From: Paracoccaceae bacterium
GTDB taxonomy: Bacteria; Pseudomonadota; Alphaproteobacteria; Rhodobacterales; Rhodobacteraceae
DNA length: 43,643 nt
Reading direction: 5' to 3'
Assembly (NCBI GenBank): GCA_020425125.1
Contig: JAGQRV010000017.1
Location: forward strand, 1-43,643
Below the pieces are notes generated by a model. It was not told the DNA's origin. It made no database searches and saw only the letters and a program-made list of their open reading frames with translations. Shown piece by piece: positions 9,561-17,525 of the stretch; positions within the stretch are counted from its first letter, which is position 1, and each line of letters begins with the position of its first letter. The translations under genes were made by a program, and so were the position numbers.

Positions 9561-10289
9561 ATGGGTGAAGTATTGGAAGGCAAGATTGCCGCCGTCACGG
9601 GCGCAGCCTCGGGGATCGGGTTGTCGATCACGAAAGCGCTGCTGGCGGAGGGTGTGAAGGTCGTAATGGTGGACCGCGATGCCGCGGCCCTGGCGAAGCT
9701 CGCCGACGAGCTTGGCGGTTCTGCCATACCGCAAGTGACCGACCTTCTAAATCCGGAAAGCTGCGACGGCATGGTGCCGGAAATCCTCGAAAAGGTGGGC
9801 CGGATCGACATTCTTCTGTGCAATGCGGGCAGCTATATAGGCGGTGATCTCGTGGACACGAATTCCGCGGCGATCGATCGGATGGTGAACCTGAATGTCA
9901 ATTCGGTCATCAAGAACGTGCGTGCCGTCGCCCCGCACATGATTGAGTGCGGTGCCGGCGACATATTAGTGACGTGCTCCATCGCCGGCCACGCGGCCAT
10001 CCACGTGGAACCGGTCTATTCCGCTTCTAAATGGGCAATCACGAGTTTCGTTCAGACGATGCGCCGACAGTTGATGCAGCATGGCATCCGCGTCGGTCAG
10101 GTCTCTCCTGGCCCGGTGATTTCTGCTCTCTTGTCGGATTGGGAACCCGACCGGTTGCAGCGCATGAAAGAGGCCGGTGCCTTGATGGAGACGCAAGAGG
10201 TATCGGACGCCATGATGTACATGCTGACCCGCCCCCGCAATGTGACCATTCGTGACATGATCGTGCTGCCGTCCAATTTCGATGTTTGA
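9561..10289 (+). CDS. rbtD: Ribitol 2-dehydrogenase (NAD-dependent SDR)
   Basis: A 242-residue SDR, close to the roughly 249 residues of Klebsiella ribitol dehydrogenase. It shares NAG-YIGG, EPVYSASKWA, MRRQLMQHGIRVG, PGPVISALLSDW and the ending TRPRNVTIRDMIVLP with that enzyme as I recall it. The Rossmann motif TGAASGIG is at 13-20, D38 suggests NAD, and S140, Y153 and K157 form the catalytic set. Expected reaction: ribitol plus NAD to D-ribulose. An ATG two codons earlier (9555) is possible, but GGGAG lies seven bases before 9561 and only one base before 9555. It is the last gene of the operon and gives the best clue to its substrate. Confidence 0.87.
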   Translation: MGEVLEGKIAAVTGAASGIGLSITKALLAEGVKVVMVDRDAAALAKLADELGGSAIPQVTDLLNPESCDGMVPEILEKVGRIDILLCNAGSYIGGDLVDTNSAAIDRMVNLNVNSVIKNVRAVAPHMIECGAGDILVTCSIAGHAAIHVEPVYSASKWAITSFVQTMRRQLMQHGIRVGQVSPGPVISALLSDWEPDRLQRMKEAGALMETQEVSDAMMYMLTRPRNVTIRDMIVLPSNFDV

Positions 10290-10330
10290 CCTATCGGTTG
10301 CATCGCCGGAGCGGGAAGATTGTCAGGCTT

Positions 10331-10366
10331 TCTTGGAGGGTCGGTGCCATACTAAATCCTCCAAGA
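10331..10366 (+). terminator. Inverted repeat downstream of the ribitol operon
   Basis: TCTTGGAGG (10331-10339) and CCTCCAAGA (10358-10366) are exact reverse complements with an 18-base loop, 41 bases after the dehydrogenase stop. There is no T run, so this is a candidate terminator or RNA-stabilising end only. The bases from there to 10515 show no gene I can recognise. Confidence 0.4.
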
Positions 10367-10515
10367 CCTTCCAAGATCAGCCTGTTATTGGCCTGCCCCA
10401 ACAAAAGTGGTCCTCCTTGAAGTAGGCATTCAAGCCACATGCTCCGCTCCCCAATCCTTGATCTCCGCCGGCTGGATATTTCCGGCGCTGATCACCGTGA
10501 CGGGCTGGCTACACC

Positions 10516-11125
10516 TGTCAATCGCGAACCAAAATGGGGCCATTGCCCGGCGTGATACTGGGCCATTGCCGGGGGGCTGACCTGCGCCTTGGCACGCGTG
10601 GCCGCCAGATGCCGGTCGCGTGCCAAGGCGCACTGGCCGAAAGCCAGCTAACAGGTGCCGGAGTGGCTTGCGTTCAGGATCTGGCCTTGCGGCTTTGACG
10701 GAGCCTGAAGCTCTCGCCGTTCATTTCGAGGATATGGACGTGATGGGGAGGCGGTCGAGGAAGGCGCCCGTGAGGCGCCCCGATCCGAAGACCTCCGTCC
10801 AGTCATCGAAGGGCAGGTTCGAGGTGATGTTGATCGATCCGCGCTCATAGCGCTGGGAGATGACCTCGAAGAGCAGCTCGGCACTGGATTTGGCGCGAGC
10901 GGAACGAAGCCGAGTTCGTTGATGATCAGCAATTCATGGGCGGCGAGGGTCTTCTGCAAGCGCTGGAGGCGACGCTCTTCGGCAGCTTCGATGAGCTCAT
11001 GGGCGAGAGCCGCGGCGGTGCTGAAGCAGACCTTGCGCCCGTTCCGGCAGGCGCCCGGGCCAGCGGGGTTGCCCAGAGCTTGATTGCGCGAAAAGCACTT
11101 TCGGGACATGACTGGTAGCGGACAG
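10516..11125 (-). mobile_element. Truncated IS21-family element
   Basis: The left boundary is a TGTCAATCGCGAACC end, typical of IS21-family termini, followed by spacer and a decayed istB gene read on the minus strand. No istA and no second terminus are present before the methyltransferase gene at 11170, so over half of the element is missing. The right limit is approximate, where similarity to istB stops. Confidence 0.6.
10648..11125 (-). pseudogene. istB: Decayed istB, the IS21 helper ATPase
   Basis: Minus-strand translation gives CRNGRKVCFSTAAALAHELIEA, EERRLQRLQKTLAAHELLIINELGFVPLA and, after a frame change, LLFEVISQRYERG and LTGAFLDRL, all recognisable IstB segments. IstB is the AAA+ partner of the IstA transposase. 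The Walker A region is lost by a deletion near 11060, where only a GNPAGPGACR remnant is left. The frame breaks again near 10890. LIIDELG has become LIINELG, so the Walker B aspartate is gone as well. It cannot be functional. Confidence 0.7.
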
Positions 11126-11169
11126 GCCGCATTGCGTCTGCTGCTTGGGGTAGTGTTGGAGAGTGCTGA

Positions 11170-12255
11170 ATGACGGTTACCACCGGCATGGTTGGCCATG
11201 GCTTCTACGACGAAAACTCCGCGCCGCAATGGTCTGCAACGGAGACGGTGTTGCCGTGGCTCGAGGACGCGGCGGCCAGCATCGCCGATGCGGGTCAATC
11301 TCAGCCGATCGGAATCGCCGATTTCGGCTGCTCTGAAGGCGCGAATTCGATCCGTGTGATCGAGCGCGCCGTCTCAACGCTGCGATCGCACACAGTCGCA
11401 CCGATCCTGACCGTGCAAAGCGATCTCCCCACGAATGACTTTTCGAATCTGATCAAGAGCCTCAGACCGGAGGAGATGTCGGTCTTTGGCGAGCAGGTTT
11501 ATTCCGCACTCGTGGGTGGATCGATGTTCGGGCAACTCCTCCCGCCGCGGTCAATCCATCTCGCCACGACATTCAACGCGATCGGCTTCCTGAGTCGCCG
11601 CCCGGTTGACCGCTTGCCAGGGTATATATTGCCCAACGGGCCGTCCAAACAAAACGGCGTCGGGAAAGTGGTGGACGCAGAACGGAAGGCGTTCGCGGAG
11701 CAGGCGGCTCACGATCTTGAGACCTTTCTGCGCGTTCGCGCCGCCGAACTCGTGCCCGGCGGAAAGCTCCTGGTGCAGGTCTTCGGCGCAAGCGAGGAAG
11801 CGCGCACCTGCGACGGCATTTATGACGTGCTGAACGATGCCGTTCTCGAAGCTGTAGCTGACGGCGTGATCGACCGCGCGGAGTACGCGACCTATTACCA
11901 GCCGGTCTACTTTCGCACGGTGGAGGACCTGACCGCCCCTGTTGTTGGCGCATCCGCGCCGCTTTCGGGGCTATTCGTTCTGGACAGGGCAATGCACTAC
12001 GAGACGCCTGTTTCCTTCGTCGAGGCGTTTCGTAGCGATCACGATGCCGGGGCCTATGCCAAACGCTACACGGATTTCTTCCGTGCGTTCACCGAAGCCG
12101 TGCTTTGCCTTGCATTTCCCTCGAAGGATCCGAAGCCGTTTGCCGACGATATCTACGCCCGAGCAGAACGACTCGTCCGCCGCCATCCAGAGCGCTACCC
12201 GTTTCGCTATATCAGCGTGGCCATGCTCCTGACGCGCAGCGCAGCCTCATCCTGA
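11170..12255 (+). CDS. SABATH-family SAM-dependent carboxyl methyltransferase
   Basis: A 361-residue cytoplasmic protein of the family best known from plant salicylate, jasmonate and benzoate methyltransferases. The SAM-binding loop IADFGCSEGANS (49-60) matches the family's DLGCSSGPNT form. It is followed by QSDLPTNDFSNL, by GSMFGQLLPPRSIHLATTFNAI and by RVRAAELVPGGKLLV, in the family order. The expected reaction is transfer of methyl from SAM to a carboxylate of a small molecule, giving a methyl ester. The acceptor is unknown. GGAGAG precedes the ATG by seven bases. It stands alone between an IS21 remnant and an IS3 element, with no biosynthetic partner nearby, which suggests transfer as a single gene. 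Confidence 0.82.
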   Translation: MTVTTGMVGHGFYDENSAPQWSATETVLPWLEDAAASIADAGQSQPIGIADFGCSEGANSIRVIERAVSTLRSHTVAPILTVQSDLPTNDFSNLIKSLRPEEMSVFGEQVYSALVGGSMFGQLLPPRSIHLATTFNAIGFLSRRPVDRLPGYILPNGPSKQNGVGKVVDAERKAFAEQAAHDLETFLRVRAAELVPGGKLLVQVFGASEEARTCDGIYDVLNDAVLEAVADGVIDRAEYATYYQPVYFRTVEDLTAPVVGASAPLSGLFVLDRAMHYETPVSFVEAFRSDHDAGAYAKRYTDFFRAFTEAVLCLAFPSKDPKPFADDIYARAERLVRRHPERYPFRYISVAMLLTRSAASS

Positions 12256-12554
12256 CACACGGTGGTTCTGGGAGAACTGTACCTTGGCGGGGCAGGGTAC
12301 TCGAATCGTGGCATCCGAGGACCAGGCCCAGCCCGAGTATTTCAGTTCCAGGCCGGGGATCATCGACACGGTGGCAAAGACGAACGTCCAATTCTCTCTC
12401 TCCCTCAGCAATGGCGGAACCGGGCTGTGAGCGCCGCATCGAGATCGGCCGCGAACTGGTGCGTTTCTGGAGGCAAAGGTGCGGAGCGGTTTGGAGTTGT
12501 TTCGGAAGAGTTCCGGGTTCTTGAGAGCATGATGTGTGATCACGGAGACGGACA

Positions 12555-12998
12555 ATGGCCGGGAAACTGGCAGAAGCGTTCAAGCGGGGGTGGGTGCGGC
12601 TCGCGCCGGCCAGCGGGCTGCCGCGCAAGCAGGTAGCGGCGGACCTAGGTGTGGGGCTGTCGACGCTGAACAAGTGGGGGAAGCTCCATGGAGACACCGG
12701 CACGGTGCCGCAGAAGGAAGCGGACCTTGTGACGGAGATCGAACGCCTGCGCCGCGAACTGCGCGTCGTGACGGAGGAGAGGGAGACGCCAGAAAAGGCG
12801 ACGGCCTTTTTCGCAGGCCAAAGGCGACGAGGGTCGCGTTCATTGATCGGTATCGCGGCCCGCTGTCCCGGCCGCGTCTGTGCGCCCCGTTTGACGTTTC
12901 AGGCCGGGGACCGCGCGCCTGGCGGACGCGCCCGCCCAGCCGGCGGCAGCGCGCGGATATGGTCCTTCTTGCGCATAGCCGGCAGCAGCGGCGGCTGA
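12555..12998 (+). CDS. IS3-family transposase OrfA
   Basis: The first 90 or so residues are a typical IS3 OrfA. A helix-turn-helix reads [20 protein letters not shown] (residues about 23-42). A heptad-like stretch follows ([21 protein letters not shown]) and then KATAFFA. Such proteins bind the element ends and, by programmed frameshifting at the 3' part, are fused to OrfB. After about residue 92 the frame runs on into out-of-frame OrfB sequence, so the true OrfA end is unclear. [10 protein letters not shown] replaces the more usual EILKKATAFF. Confidence 0.7.
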   Translation: MAGKLAEAFKRGWVRLAPASGLPRKQVAADLGVGLSTLNKWGKLHGDTGTVPQKEADLVTEIERLRRELRVVTEERETPEKATAFFAGQRRRGSRSLIGIAARCPGRVCAPRLTFQAGDRAPGGRARPAGGSARIWSFLRIAGSSGG

Positions 12999-13682
12999 GC
13001 CCGGGCAGCTACGGTCGCCCGCGCATGACGGCCGAGTTGAAGCAACTGGGCCTGGCTGTCGGCGAGCGCCGTGTTGGCCGCCTGATGAAGGCCACCGGGA
13101 TTCATGTCGTGAGAACACATACGTACAGGCGAACGACCGACAGGCCCATGATTTCAACGTCGCGCCGAACCTGCTCGATCAAGATTTCTCTGCAGATGCC
13201 CCGAACCAGAAATGGGCCGGCGACATCAGCTATTTCCGGACAGGGGAAGGCTGGCTCTACCTGGCCGTCATTCTCGACCTGCATTCGAGGCGCGTGAGCG
13301 GCCGGGCGGTCAGCGACCGCATGAAACGGGACTTGCGATCCGCGCGTTGCAGATCGCCGTCACCCTGCGCCTGCCGCCGCCCGGCTGCATTCACCGCACC
13401 GATCGCGGCTCGCAGTATTGCTCTCACGACCACCAGAAGATCCCGCGCCGCCAAGGCTTCGAGGTGTCGATGAGCGGCAAGGGCACCTGCTACGGCAATT
13501 CCGCCGTTGAGACCTTTTTCAAGACGCTGAAGGCCGAGCTGATCTGCCGCCACCGGCGGGCAACAAGGCGGCAGGCGGAAATCGCCGTGTTCGAATACAT
13601 AAACGGGTTCCACAATCCTCGCTGCAGGCATTCAGCCCTCGGCGGCAAGAGTCCTGTCGCCTTCGAGAGCAAGGCTGCCTGA
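12826..13682 (+). pseudogene. IS3-family transposase OrfB, frameshifted
   Basis: OrfB similarity is spread over three frames. It starts with [18 protein letters not shown] and [18 protein letters not shown], then switches near 13150 to [22 protein letters not shown] and [14 protein letters not shown], and near 13330 to [14 protein letters not shown] and NSAVETFFKTLKAELI. The three acidic residues of the DDE integrase core are recognisable (GDISYF, HRTDRG, ETFFK). At least two frame changes separate them, so no complete transposase can be made. Confidence 0.72.
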
Positions 13683-13931
13683 CAGAGCGACAAACCCGGC
13701 ACCTTTCCGAAACAAGTCCAGCCCGGCGACGCGGCGCGTCGAAGCCGACCTTCACTTGCTGCTTGGCGTGAGTTGTGTCCTCAACGCATGCCGTCAAGAG
13801 CTTTCACCACGACGGCCGCGACCGCCTTCCGCACGCGCCTTCCGGGGTTCATGGCCGCCGACAACGTCGTTCGCAGGCTCAAGACCCTCAGCGGCCAGAT
13901 GCCCGACGAAGATGTCTTCAAGGTCCGGACT

Positions 13932-14885
13932 TCAGACAGGGGCAGGTTCATCTTCGATCCGCTCCATCAGATGTTGGGACGGAACGCCTACCCCCCGAAA
14001 CTCCGCGTCGAACACGACCTGGGCCCAGTCAAGGAAGACGTCGAGCCGACGTGACGTGCGGCGACTGCCGGCGTAGATCGCGTTCAGCGGGATCGGGTCG
14101 GGCGGTGTCTCGGGCAGGACCTCGACCAGCTTGCCCGCCGCCAGATGCGGCGCGAAGCGGTAGCGCGGCGCCTGGATCAGGCCGAGCCCGTTCAGCGCAA
14201 GCTCGGCCGCCGTGTCCGAATTGTCGGTCTCGACCCGGGATGGCAGCGCCCGGGTTTCCAGCCGCCCGTCGCGGCGGAATTCCAGCGGTATCACCTCGCC
14301 GGTGCGCGACGAGACGAAGCCCACCATCTGGTGCCCCGCTAGTGCGTCGATGCCCTGCGGCATGCCATGCGCGGCCAGATAGGCGGGGCTGGCGCAGGTG
14401 ACCTCGGGCAGGTCGGCGAGGTGGCGCATCGTCAGGCTGCTGTCGTCGGACGTGCCTGAGCGCAACGCGCAATCGACCCCGTCGCGCACCAGATCGACGA
14501 AATGGTCCGACTGGCCGAAACGGACGGAAATCTCGGGGTAGCGCGCGAGGAAGTCGGGCAGACGCGGCACCAGGAAGCTGCGGGTCAACTGCCCGACCGC
14601 CTCGATCCGCAATTGCCCGCTTGGCGGCGCGCCGCGGAAGCTCTCGAACGCGTCCTCGACATCATCGAGGATCGCGCGCGCCCGCCGGAAGAAGGCCTCG
14701 CCCTCCACCGTCGCCCCGACATGGCGCGTCGTGCGCACCAGCAGCAGAGTTCCGGTCTCGCGCTCCAACTGTTTCACCGCGTCGGTGGCAGACGAGCGCG
14801 CCACGCCCAGTTCCTGCGCTGCCTGGGCAAAGCTGCCGCATTCGACGATGCGGGCGAAAAGCTTCATGCGGTCAATCCGGTCCAT
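13932..14885 (-). CDS. LysR-family transcriptional regulator
   Basis: A 317-residue protein. Residues 1-60 form the winged helix-turn-helix (MKLFARIVECGSFAQAAQELGVARSSATDAVKQLE), and about 90-300 are a periplasmic-binding-protein-like effector domain. It belongs to the DsdC/CrgA-like LysR group that often sits divergently beside oxidoreductase genes. It is transcribed away from the SDR gene at 14990, with 104 bases between the starts, so it probably controls that SDR-SDR-tautomerase unit. The intergenic region has two AATTAT direct repeats that could belong to its binding site. The 211 bases between the IS3 end and this gene's stop show nothing recognisable. Confidence 0.92.
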   Translation of the reverse strand: MDRIDRMKLFARIVECGSFAQAAQELGVARSSATDAVKQLERETGTLLLVRTTRHVGATVEGEAFFRRARAILDDVEDAFESFRGAPPSGQLRIEAVGQLTRSFLVPRLPDFLARYPEISVRFGQSDHFVDLVRDGVDCALRSGTSDDSSLTMRHLADLPEVTCASPAYLAAHGMPQGIDALAGHQMVGFVSSRTGEVIPLEFRRDGRLETRALPSRVETDNSDTAAELALNGLGLIQAPRYRFAPHLAAGKLVEVLPETPPDPIPLNAIYAGSRRTSRRLDVFLDWAQVVFDAEFRGVGVPSQHLMERIEDEPAPV

Positions 14886-14989
14886 GGCAATTATTAGCGT
14901 GAGCCGAATTATGATGTCAAATCTCAGGTAATTGTTATCCCATGCCGCATTGCCACCTTCTGTCCAGCACCCAGACAGAGGTTTCTCCC

Positions 14990-15730
14990 ATGCCCGACAC
15001 GCCCCCCAGAACCGCCCTCGTCACCGGCGCCTCCCGCGGCATCGGCGCCCGCATCGCCGAAGATCTGGCCGCGGACGGCGTGGCCGTGGCGGTCAATTAC
15101 GCCGCCAGCCCCGACCAGGCCGACGCCGTCGTCGGCCGGATCACGGCGGAGGGCGGAAGGGCCGTCGCGCTCCATGCCGATCTGGCGCAGCCGGAGGCCG
15201 CACGGGCGCTTTACGACGCCGCCGAGTCCGCCCTCGGGCGGGTCGGCATCCTGGTCAACAACGTCGGGATCATGAAGCTCGCCCCGCTCGCCGGGACAAA
15301 TGACGCGATGCTCGACCGGCATCTCGCGCTGAACCTCTCCGCCCCCTTCCGGCTGATGCGCGAGGCCGCGACCCGGCTACCGGCCGGCGGGCGGATCATC
15401 AACTTCTCCTCACGCGTCGTGAGCCTCTGGCAGCCGGGCTATGCCGCCTGTGCCGCCGCCAAGGCGGCGGTGGAGGCGGTGACGCATATCCTCGCCAAGG
15501 AGCTTGGCCCCCGCAAGATCACCGTCAACGCGGTGGCGCCCGGCCCGGTCGCGACCGAGCTGTTCCTCGCGGACAAGAGCCCCGAACTGGTGGAGCGGAT
15601 CAAGGCGATGAACCCCTTCGGCCGGCTCGGCGAGCCTGAGGACATCGCCCACATCGTCTGCTTCCTCGCCGGCCCCGACAGCGGCTGGATCAGCGGCCAG
15701 GTCATCCGCGCCAATGGCGGCGTGGTCTGA
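14990..15730 (+). CDS. Short-chain dehydrogenase with the catalytic tyrosine replaced by cysteine
   Basis: A 246-residue SDR of the 3-oxoacyl-ACP-reductase-like group. TGASRGIG is at 12-19, NNVG at 90-93, the catalytic serine at 140 or 141, and the ending GWISGQVIRANGG is canonical. The active-site Tyr of YxxxK should stand four residues before K158, but position 154 is Cys (codon TGT; TAT would give Tyr). Tyr151, seven residues before the lysine, is not in the right place. The protein may be inactive or may have a non-redox role. Start at 14990 leaves the glycine motif at the normal distance. It is ten bases upstream of the next SDR gene and shares its operon. Confidence 0.88.
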   Translation: MPDTPPRTALVTGASRGIGARIAEDLAADGVAVAVNYAASPDQADAVVGRITAEGGRAVALHADLAQPEAARALYDAAESALGRVGILVNNVGIMKLAPLAGTNDAMLDRHLALNLSAPFRLMREAATRLPAGGRIINFSSRVVSLWQPGYAACAAAKAAVEAVTHILAKELGPRKITVNAVAPGPVATELFLADKSPELVERIKAMNPFGRLGEPEDIAHIVCFLAGPDSGWISGQVIRANGGVV

Positions 15731-15740
15731 GGGGGCAGAT

Positions 15741-16635
15741 ATGCAGAAGATCGCCCTCGTCACCGGCGCCTCCAGCGGCTTCGGCCGGATGATCGCCACC
15801 GACCTCGCCCGCGCGGGGCACATCGCCTATGCCTCAATGCGGGACATTGCCGGACGCAACGCCGGGGCCGCCGCCGAGACGCGGGCGCGGGCCAAGGCGG
15901 ACCGGATCGACCTGCGCCCGATCGAAATGGACGTGCAGGAGGTGGCCGGTATCGAGGCGACCGTGGCGCAGATCATCGCCACACATGGCCGGCTCGACGT
16001 GCTTGTCCAAAAATGCTGGCCACATGGTCTGGGGCCCCTTGGAGGCGTTCACGCCCGAGGACCTCGCCGCGCTCTACGATGTCAATGTGCTGGGCACCCA
16101 GCGGGTGAACCGCGCGGTGCCGCCGCATATGCGCGGGGCCCGCGACGGCCTGATCGTCTGGATCTCGTCGAGCAGCGTCGCCGGTGGCATCCCGCCGCTG
16201 CTCGGCCCCTATTTCGCCGCCAAGGCGGGCATGGACCAGTTGGCGGTGAGCTATGCGCGCGAGCTTGCCCCGCTCGGGATCGAGACCGCCCTCGTGGTCC
16301 CGGGCGCCTTTGCCAAGGGCACCAATCACTTCGCACATGCCGGCGCGCCAGCGGATGCGGCGCGGACGGCGGACTATGCCCGCGCCTGGCCCCCGGGGTT
16401 TTCCGACGCGCTGCAAAAGGCGCTGGCCGCGACCGATCCGCCCGGGTCAGCCCCCGGTGAGGTCGGCCGCACCGTGGCCGCAATCGTCGGCACGCCAAAG
16501 GGAGAGCGCTCGTCCCGCACCGTGATCGACCCGGCCGACGATGGCTCGGCCGTGTCCTTCGCCGTCATCGACCGCCTGCGCGGTCAGTTCCTGCACCGGA
16601 TCGGCTTTGCCGAGCTCCTCCACCCCGCCCCCTGA
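15741..16635 (+). pseudogene. Short-chain dehydrogenase, frameshifted in an A run
   Basis: The first part (MQKIALVTGASSGFGRMIA to RLDVLV) reads from 15741. At about 16009-16014 the run CAAAAATGC shifts the frame. The expected continuation NAGHMVWGPLEAF through YFAAKAGMD (Tyr and Lys present) to the stop at 16633-16635 lies in the next frame, as if one A were inserted. Restored, it would be a roughly 297-residue SDR with an intact active site. The lesion sits in a homopolymer, so a sequencing or assembly error is as likely as a true mutation. It follows the previous SDR by ten bases and precedes a tautomerase gene. Confidence 0.78.
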
Positions 16636-16666
16636 CGACCAACCCCAGAGAGAGAAGGAAGACCTC

Positions 16667-16879
16667 ATGCCTTTCGTCAACATCAAGACCCCCGAAGCCG
16701 CGCTGAACAAGGCCCAGAAGACCGAGATCGGCCATCGCATCACCGATCTTCTGGCCGAGTATTTCTCGGAAGCCGCGCGGCCGCACACGGTGGTTCTGAT
16801 CGAGGAGGTCAAGGACGGCGGCTATTACCGCGCCGACGAGCTCTTCGTCCTGCCGGAGGCCTATCGCGCGGCAGGCTAA
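16667..16879 (+). CDS. Small tautomerase of the 4-oxalocrotonate tautomerase superfamily
   Basis: A 70-residue protein that starts MPFVNIKT, so removal of Met exposes the N-terminal proline that acts as general base in this superfamily. Its length suits a 4-OT-type monomer that assembles into a hexamer. The middle KAQKTEIGHRITDLLAEYF is the usual amphipathic helix, and VVLIEEV is the following strand. GAGAGAAGGAAG lies upstream of the ATG. It closes the SDR-SDR operon. Such enzymes isomerise unsaturated keto acids, but here the substrate is unknown. Confidence 0.85.
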   Translation: MPFVNIKTPEAALNKAQKTEIGHRITDLLAEYFSEAARPHTVVLIEEVKDGGYYRADELFVLPEAYRAAG

Positions 16880-16895
16880 CCTCAACTTGCCAATG

Positions 16896-16927
16896 CCGCC
16901 GGCCCGTCCCGAGCCTTGGGCCGGCGG
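16896..16927 (+). terminator. Strong hairpin after the tautomerase gene
   Basis: CCGCCGGCCC (16896-16905) and GGGCCGGCGG (16918-16927) are perfect ten-base reverse complements with a 12-base loop, 16 bases after the tautomerase stop. No T run follows. The position and stability suggest the end of the SDR-tautomerase transcript. Confidence 0.6.
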
Positions 16928-17297
16928 TTCGACATGCCGGGCGTTGGTCTTGACCTGCAGCCCCACCATCTCGACGCACGGCATGAACGCCGCGCCATGA
17001 TTCCGCCTCTGCAGAACCCCGAGCAATGACAGGCGGTCACAGCCGCGGTTGCTCCGTTGTTCATGGCGTTGTGCAGGCTCTTGAGCTCGGTCGCGGCTGG
17101 GACCGCCTCGGTCACCGCCCCGAACACCTCGTCGCAACCTCGGCGAAGACATCAGTGTTCTTCGAGGTTTCAACAAAGCAGCCACTTAGGTCGTTTGCAG
17201 CGAATGACCGGGAGAAGTGGCTCTCGAAATCTGAACGGGGTCGTTGGGTGGATTGTCCGCGCGACATCGGCATGATTGCCGCGCGCGAGGAGAGATC
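16928..17297 (+). other. Gene-free stretch before the IS fragments
   Basis: About 370 bases with no reading frame I can assign on either strand. Short open frames exist, but none shows a domain, a credible ribosome site or any recognisable motif. Its position between an operon terminator and IS fragments suggests debris from earlier insertions and deletions. Confidence 0.5.
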
Positions 17298-17411
17298 ATG
17301 ACCAGACGACCGCGCCGGAACCCCAGCCCGGCATTCAAGGCCAAGGTGGCGCCGGCAGCCATCCGGGGCGAGAAGACGCTGGCTGACCTGGCCGAGCAGG
17401 TCGATGTTCAT
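17298..17411 (+). pseudogene. N-terminal fragment of an IS3-family OrfA
   Basis: The ATG at 17298 follows GAGGAGAG and starts MTRRPRRNPSPAFKAKVA, then GEKTLADLAEQVDVH. This is the beginning of a common IS3-family OrfA of a different subgroup from the element at 12492. After 38 residues it is cut off exactly where the inverted end of the other IS3 element begins. That junction is what an insertion into this orfA would leave. Confidence 0.75.
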
Positions 17412-17525
17412 TGGACTTGTTTTGGAAAGGTGCCGGGTTCTTCGCTCTATCAGGCAGCCTTGCTCTCGAAGGCCACAAGACTCTTGCCGCCGAGGGTTGA
17501 ACGCCTGCGGCGAGGATTGTAGAAC
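17412..17525 (-). mobile_element. Isolated end of an IS3 element, inverted relative to the copy at 12492-13720
   Basis: The stretch begins TGGACTTGTTTTGGAAAGG and continues as a near copy of the reverse complement of 13607-13720, covering the right terminal repeat and the last 30 or so codons of orfB. It is cut at 17525 by the IS5-family element. The rest of this copy is absent. It shows that an identical or nearly identical IS3 once lay here in the opposite orientation. Confidence 0.8.

Larger units (their letters stand above)
12492..13720 (+). mobile_element. IS3-family insertion sequence, damaged
   Basis: An element of about 1.2 kb. The left end TGGAGTTGTTTCGGAAG and the reverse complement of the right end, TGGACTTGTTTCGGAAAGG, form imperfect terminal repeats. 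Between them lie orfA and orfB in the usual overlapping arrangement. No flanking target duplication could be made out. orfB is broken, so the copy is probably immobile. A second, partial copy of the right end lies inverted at 17412-17525. The 236 bases between the methyltransferase gene and this element show no recognisable gene. Confidence 0.75.

Noticed and set aside
12256-12491. A minus-strand frame reading PGLELKYSGWAWSSDATIRV upstream of the IS3 element
   Set aside because: It has no start, no domain and runs through the IS end, so it is not reported as a gene.
13773-14054. A 93-codon frame on the plus strand reading MAADNVVRRLKTLSGQMPDED in its middle
   Set aside because: It overlaps the 3' end of the LysR gene on the other strand and matches no family I know. 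It may be part of an older fragment, but there is not enough to call a gene.
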